Source: Deltaproteobacteria bacterium (GTDB taxonomy: Bacteria > Bdellovibrionota > UBA1018). From it: a DNA stretch of 10,099 nucleotides. The notes beneath the pieces are model-generated. The model saw only the letters and a program-made list of their open reading frames with translations. It did not search any database and was not told the origin of the DNA. Made by a program: the position numbers and the translations under genes. How positions within the stretch are numbered: the stretch's first letter is position 1; each line of letters begins with the position of its first letter. Positions 1 through 3,347 of this stretch are shown here, piece after piece. The DNA lies in the NCBI GenBank assembly GCA_013286765.1, contig JABDFB010000082.1:1-10099 (forward strand), written 5' to 3'.

Positions 1-219
1 CCAAGTAAACCACCCGGAACACCTGGTTCACCCGGTTCACCTGGGAAACCTAATGTTCCCGGCCAGGTTCCACCTCCTCCTGTACCTCCCAAGCCTCCGA
101 GCAAACCGCCCGGAACGCCTGGCAGTCCTGGTAGCCCAGGATCGCCAAATAAACCGGGACAGACCCCTCCTGGTGGCGGAGCAGGTAAGCCGACCATTCC
201 CGGACAATTTCGTAGATAA
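1..219 (+). CDS. C-terminal end of a collagen-like Pro/Gly-rich protein (5' end outside window)
   Basis: Frame 1 is open from the window edge to TAA at 217-219, giving 72 residues of a protein that starts upstream. The composition is almost entirely Pro, Gly, Ser and Lys, with runs of G-S-P and P-G-T/P-G-S triplets and a PPPPVPPKPP stretch, ending in the basic tail GQFRR. A 17-residue unit, SKPPGTPGSPGSPGKPN (nt 4-54), recurs as SKPPGTPGSPGSPGSPN (nt 100-150), 32 residues later. The two copies use different synonymous codons, so the repeat is old and kept at protein level. Collagen-like G-X-Y repeats in bacteria usually belong to surface or secreted proteins. With the N-terminus missing, the anchoring domain and function cannot be given. 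The strong hairpin just downstream fits the end of this transcript. I am confident it is coding and not confident about function. Confidence 0.75.
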   Translation, partial: PSKPPGTPGSPGSPGKPNVPGQVPPPPVPPKPPSKPPGTPGSPGSPGSPNKPGQTPPGGGAGKPTIPGQFRR

Positions 220-262
220 TCAGTAGATTCGCGAAATTCGGGATTTTGAGACTCTCAAAAAG

Positions 263-305
263 CTGAAGGCGGATTCACCAGACGGTGAGTCCGCCTTCAG
301 TATTT
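263..305 (+). terminator. Rho-independent terminator after the collagen-like gene
   Basis: A 17-bp stem pairs CTGAAGGCGGATTCACC (263-279) with 284-300 around the 4-nt loop AGAC. All positions are Watson-Crick except one G-U pair. A short T-rich tail (TATTTT) follows. It lies 44 nt after the TAA of the upstream gene and ahead of the tRNA promoter, so it should separate the two transcripts. The stem is nearly symmetric, so it could also act as an intergenic repeat, but I see no second copy in this window. Confidence 0.8.
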
Positions 306-342
306 TACGCGACGGAAGAACGGTGGTGCGACGAAAGAAGAG

Positions 343-371
343 TTGAGATGGCAAAAGAAAAGCGATAAAGA
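343..371 (+). promoter_or_regulatory. Candidate sigma70-type promoter for tRNA-Glu
   Basis: TTGAGA (343-348) and TAAAGA (366-371) are separated by 17 bp. This would place transcription start near 378, about 8 nt before the tRNA 5' end at 386. The -35 matches consensus well and the -10 only partly. The call rests mainly on spacing and position. Confidence 0.4.
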
Positions 372-385
372 AGTCTGGCTTTCAT

Positions 386-458
386 GTCCCCATCGTCTAG
401 TGGCCTAGGACGGCGCCCTCTCACGGCGCAAACATGGGTTCGACTCCCATTGGGGACG
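386..458 (+). tRNA. tRNA-Glu (anticodon CUC)
   Basis: A complete 73-nt cloverleaf can be folded by eye. The acceptor stem pairs GTCCCCA (386-392) with TGGGGAC (451-457), and G458 is the discriminator base. The D-arm starts GTCTAGTGGCCTAGGAC. The anticodon stem GCGCC/GGCGC (413-417/425-429) encloses loop CTCTCAC, giving anticodon CTC at 420-422. The T-arm ATGGG/CCCAT (434-438/446-450) has loop TTCGACT. Anticodon and overall sequence match bacterial tRNA-Glu, which decodes GAG. The 3' CCA is not encoded (GCT follows), so it must be added by nucleotidyltransferase. The last 17 nt are the start of a tandem duplicated unit that recurs 198 bp downstream. The hairpin 455-471 begins inside the acceptor stem. 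Confidence 0.95.
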
Positions 459-758
459 CTCAAAGAGCGTCAATTAAAATGAAAAAGAACGCGAAGCGTT
501 CTGTACTCTACAATGTGAGTCGAATGCCGGACCCGAGCGGGAACCCTGAGCCCCGCAGGCCGAATGGCCGAGGAGCCAGGGTGCGAGGGGAGGCGGGACT
601 GCAGGCGTTTTGCACCGTAGGTGCGAAACGACCGGAAGGGACTCCCATTGGGGACGCTCAAAGAGCGTCAATTAAAATGAAAAAGAACGCGAAGCGTTCT
701 GTACTCTACAATGTGAGTCGAATGCCGGACCCGAGCGGGAACCCTGAGCCCCGCAGGC
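442..758 (+). repeat. Partial tandem duplication (198-bp period) that starts inside the tRNA-Glu 3' end
   Basis: Bases 442-560 and 640-758 are identical over 119 bp by direct reading, offset by 198 bp. Each copy begins with the tRNA-derived 17-mer GACTCCCATTGGGGACG, so the second copy carries a tRNA 3' fragment with no 5' part. The 79 bp between them (561-639) occur once and are GC-rich, so the array is about 1.6 units long. Each copy contains two triloop hairpins: GACGCTC-AAA-GAGCGTC (455-471 and 653-669) and AGAACGC-GAA-GCGTTCT (486-502 and 684-700). The single-copy part carries GTTTTGCACC-GTA-GGTGCGAAAC (607-629). There is no integrase, and 198 bp is far too short for an integrated element. 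The closest known layout is the rtT repeat region of E. coli tyrT, where 178-bp units each carry the 3' end of the tRNA. That comparison is by layout, not by sequence. Confidence 0.9.
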
Positions 759-783
759 ACCCTATCTGAGGGTAATGCGAAGG

Positions 784-811
784 TTGATCAACTTCTGAGT
801 CCCTCTATACT
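784..811 (+). promoter_or_regulatory. Candidate sigma70-type promoter for the Ser-rich exported protein gene
   Basis: TTGATC (784-789) and TATACT (806-811) are spaced by 16 bp. The -10 matches consensus at five of six positions and the -35 at four of six. Transcription would begin near 818, leaving a long leader of roughly 200 nt if translation starts at 1015. It lies just beyond the end of the repeat array. An independent start at this point would isolate the gene from read-through out of the tRNA unit. Confidence 0.45.
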
Positions 812-1014
812 GTTTTCATCTATTAAAGATAATCGATTGAGTAAAAATTCTTCAGAGAAGAAATAAATAATTATTGTACTGATATTCAAGAAAGAATAGG
901 TTGAGTGGCATTATGCGATTCGGCCTTATTGCAATAGAGATAGCAGTTCTCGCCGTTGTTGCCAATCTAACGGCGTTCGTGTCGGATTGTAACACTGACA
1001 AAAAAAAGGATGTT

Positions 1015-2322
1015 ATGAGGTTGCGAATGAAGTCTTTGAATTCGTTGCTAGTCGGACCTGTTGTGTATCTGGGTATGGCCATTGTAACTATTTGCGGCGG
1101 CGTGAGCTTAGTAGCCTATCCCGTTTTAGCGTCGGAAGAAAAAGAATCGCGCGAAACTTCCGTTTCAAGATCCATGACATTTCAAACCTGTTTGTCTAGC
1201 TTCAGTACATCTCAGGTAGTGGAGCAACAATCTACCCTATTAGATTTTGCTCGTGAACTTTCTGAAGAGGCAGGTAATAAAAAAAGAATTAATCCACTTA
1301 TTCTTTCAGAGATTATCAATGTTGGAACTCAGGTCGATGGGTTCACGACTGTGACTTTACAACTACGAGGCCATCAAAAGCCCGAAAAGTTTAAGCTAAA
1401 AACCGAAATTCTCTTAGTCTCACCGGCTGAAATGCACGCCAAGAATAGCGAGATCATCGGTCTGCAGCAAGAGAATCGCGACTTGCAACAACAGTTGGCA
1501 GAACTCCAGCAACAACATCCTTTGCGGATGAGGGTGTCGAACGCTTCTCTCTCTGCTTTACAGTCTGCTCCGGGATCGGATGCTTCTTCTTCGGTTTCTT
1601 CTGCGATTCCTGAAGTATCAGGAAGTTCCGAACGCGACGATAGTACAGAAACTCTGTCCTCTTTCCACAGCGACATAGCTGGGATTGATCCCCTTTATTA
1701 TTATCCACATCGTTCGCGGCCCGGATTTTTGGAAAGGATCAAAGGGAATAAAGAAGAAGAGGAGAGCCGGTCACCAAAACTAAGTACCAGAGGAATCGTC
1801 ACTTCCAAATCTCAAGGTAACCTGCACAGTGCTCACGGTGCGGAAACAGATACAAGATCGCCGAAGAGTGCGCCCACAATAGGGTCGCCGAAGCATATAA
1901 CTTCAGAGAGCTTGTTCAATCATCCTTCGTTGTCACGCAGGGGTGCGTCGTCCGGAGGGTCGCCAAAGGCTGCACCCACGACAGGCTCGAAAGGGGTGTC
2001 AGAACTATCACCGAGACTTGTATCTGCAGCATCATCTCCAAGGGTTATGACCGCAGATGGAACGTCTAGTGGGTCTTTTTCGAAATTTCTGAATTCTAGT
2101 GCATATCCATTTAATTTTAAATTAGGGGGGAAGGCAGATGATTCAGAGCCGTCTTCACCGGTATTGGCGAGATCGATGTCCACTACCTCAGTGTCATCTA
2201 CATCTTCAGGGTCCACGCTTTCTACTAGGTCCAGTACATCTAGTATTTCCGCGAGAGCAGGAGCGCCGGTTGAGCAAGCGAAGAGGCAATCGGATGCAGG
2301 TGGATCTAGTTCTGGTTTCTAG
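1015..2322 (+). CDS. Membrane-targeted or exported Ser-rich protein with SP(K/R) repeats, function unknown
   Basis: I do not recognise a family. From ATG 1015 the protein has 435 residues. It has a basic N-terminus (MRLRMK), a long hydrophobic stretch (about residues 10-39) ending YPVLA/SEEKES, which suits a signal peptide or an N-terminal membrane anchor, then a mixed region (about 40-140) that looks folded. A Gln-rich coiled coil lies at about 145-170. A disordered Ser/Thr/Gly tail follows, with Ser-Pro sites at residues 253, 282, 291, 316, 332, 341 and 381; four are SPK, two SPR, one SPV. The start is uncertain. AAAGGA lies 4 nt before ATG 1015, and TGAGG lies 6 nt before ATG 1027. The same frame stays open back to TTG 901 and ATG 913, which would add a second hydrophobic segment (473 residues from 901) but has poor ribosome-binding spacing. 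The stop TAG (2320-2322) overlaps that of the convergent phosphatase gene. The frame is clearly coding; function is unknown. Confidence 0.8.
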   Translation: MRLRMKSLNSLLVGPVVYLGMAIVTICGGVSLVAYPVLASEEKESRETSVSRSMTFQTCLSSFSTSQVVEQQSTLLDFARELSEEAGNKKRINPLILSEIINVGTQVDGFTTVTLQLRGHQKPEKFKLKTEILLVSPAEMHAKNSEIIGLQQENRDLQQQLAELQQQHPLRMRVSNASLSALQSAPGSDASSSVSSAIPEVSGSSERDDSTETLSSFHSDIAGIDPLYYYPHRSRPGFLERIKGNKEEEESRSPKLSTRGIVTSKSQGNLHSAHGAETDTRSPKSAPTIGSPKHITSESLFNHPSLSRRGASSGGSPKAAPTTGSKGVSELSPRLVSAASSPRVMTADGTSSGSFSKFLNSSAYPFNFKLGGKADDSEPSSPVLARSMSTTSVSSTSSGSTLSTRSSTSSISARAGAPVEQAKRQSDAGGSSSGF

Positions 2323-2879
2323 TCCTTTAATGATAAATATTCTGCGATCAGGTCGAAAATGGAAACATCAGGAAAAACCCGATTCTGAGTTTTGTACCAG
2401 TTTTTTGACCACGTAAGAAGTGCTTCGAGTTGTTGATGAGTAGGGGCCGCTTTACTTCGTGCCTTTCTGACAGCAGCAAAAGCTTGCAGAGGAGTGGAGC
2501 CTTGACTTACCAGCACACAACAGGCCAGTAGAACGCTTCTCCCAATTCCATAAGTACAGTGTATTACGACTTTTTGATTCTTGGTGATAACATTATTAAT
2601 CCAACGGACTGCCTTCCAAAGATCCTCTTGCGATACAGCATCTTGATCGTTAGTCGGCAGATAGAGGAGTTCAATGCCAGACTTTGCAACAAGACTCGCA
2701 TCATGACGGCCTTCCCAACGGAGATCTACTAAAGCATTTATTTTGAGTTCCTTCGCAAGAAAGTCGAATCCTTTACTATTGCAGGCATCGCTAGCTACGG
2801 CAAGCTCTGGCGTTACCCAGTTCAAGTCCAAGAACTCAAGCTCAAACGGTTTCTCCTTCGGATTGTTAGTCATCTTCAT
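2319..2879 (-). CDS. Dual-specificity-type protein phosphatase (Cx5R family)
   Basis: A 186-residue protein with the cysteine-phosphatase signature V-I-H-C-T-Y-G-I-G-R-S: His107, nucleophile Cys108, phosphate-binding Arg114 and the following Ser115. Asp78 or Asp80 in the loop LPTNDQDA, about 30 residues earlier, is the likely general acid. A downstream R-S-K-A-A-P-T-H-Q-Q segment resembles the conserved R..P...Q region of dual-specificity phosphatases. Length fits a single catalytic domain. I see no signal peptide, so it probably acts in the cytoplasm on phospho-Tyr/Ser/Thr proteins, though members of this fold also act on phospholipids or nucleotides. GGAG lies 3 nt before ATG 2879 and 9 nt before a second ATG at 2873, so the true start may be the latter (184 residues). 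The gene is convergent with the Ser-Pro-rich protein gene and shares its stop palindrome. No kinase gene is visible nearby. Confidence 0.88.
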   Translation of the reverse strand: MKMTNNPKEKPFELEFLDLNWVTPELAVASDACNSKGFDFLAKELKINALVDLRWEGRHDASLVAKSGIELLYLPTNDQDAVSQEDLWKAVRWINNVITKNQKVVIHCTYGIGRSVLLACCVLVSQGSTPLQAFAAVRKARSKAAPTHQQLEALLTWSKNWYKTQNRVFPDVSIFDLIAEYLSLKD

Positions 2880-3347
2880 GTACTCCTTTTCATGATTTGT
2901 GCGGATTATTTAGGTCGGCTTACTTTTATTATACTATATTTTATTTAATTAAGATTTAATTATTTTTACTGTGTCAACGCTGACTGTGTCCTAAAAAACT
3001 GCGCTGAAATTCTGTAATAAAATTTGTAATATGACCCAAGCGTGTCTTGCTGGACACGGTATTTAAACTAAAAGAATTTAGAAAAGTAGAAAACGAACGC
3101 ATAAATGACGTGAAATAGGTATCGAGAGGATCTGAAAGAGGTGCTGGAAGGCTGCAGTGTCGTATTTGCAGGTAATGATTAGTATTTTCATAAATTCTAG
3201 GTAAGCTTGATAGTGGCTTTAAAGCGGCGTTACTTAATGGAAATCGCCCCTAAAAGATGATAAGATTAAGAGGTTTACTTCTTTTAGAGGATTCAAAAAA
3301 AGCCGATTCCAGGGAAGAAGAAAACACTGTCGCAATAGGAGCGTCGC
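2880..3347. other. 468-bp intergenic region between divergent genes, no gene seen
   Basis: The left part (about 2920-2970) is very AT-rich and carries the phosphatase promoter candidates. A small hairpin CGTGTC-TTGCTG-GACACG lies at 3041-3058 without a T-run, so it is not a convincing terminator. Possible plus-strand promoters for the large secreted protein are weak, for example TTGCAG (3166-3171) with CATAAA (3189-3194) at 17 bp. I find no coding frame with a convincing start; frames running into 3348 from upstream read as shadow. A small RNA cannot be excluded. Confidence 0.5.
2928..2977 (-). promoter_or_regulatory. AT-rich promoter region for the phosphatase gene
   Basis: On the minus strand there is an exact TTGACA (2977 down to 2972) and, separately, an exact TATAAT (2933 down to 2928). 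They are 38 bp apart and cannot form one promoter. TTGACA with 17-bp spacing meets a weak TCTTAA (2954-2949), and TATAAT lacks a good -35. Either could drive the gene, whose start is about 50-100 nt further on. The first TTGACA overlaps one of two direct repeats ACTGTGTC (2968-2975 and 2983-2990, plus-strand reading, 15-bp period), which could be an operator. Confidence 0.35.

Noticed and set aside
442..758. attL/attR pair of an integrated element at tRNA-Glu
   Set aside because: Direct repeats at a tRNA 3' end suggest integration, but the enclosed interval is only 198 bp with no integrase, and the 119-bp identity is much longer than a usual att core. Tandem duplication explains it better.
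434..769. 111-residue open frame through the tRNA and both repeat units, as a normal protein gene
   Set aside because: Its ATG lies inside the tRNA T-arm, no ribosome binding site is present, and its periodicity is simply that of the DNA repeat. Kept only as a finding by analogy to Tpr.
759..773. Hairpin ACCCT-ATCTG-AGGGT as terminator of the tRNA transcript
   Set aside because: Only five base pairs and no following T-run.
3041..3058. Hairpin CGTGTC-TTGCTG-GACACG as a terminator
   Set aside because: Six base pairs with no T-run, and no gene ends nearby on either strand.
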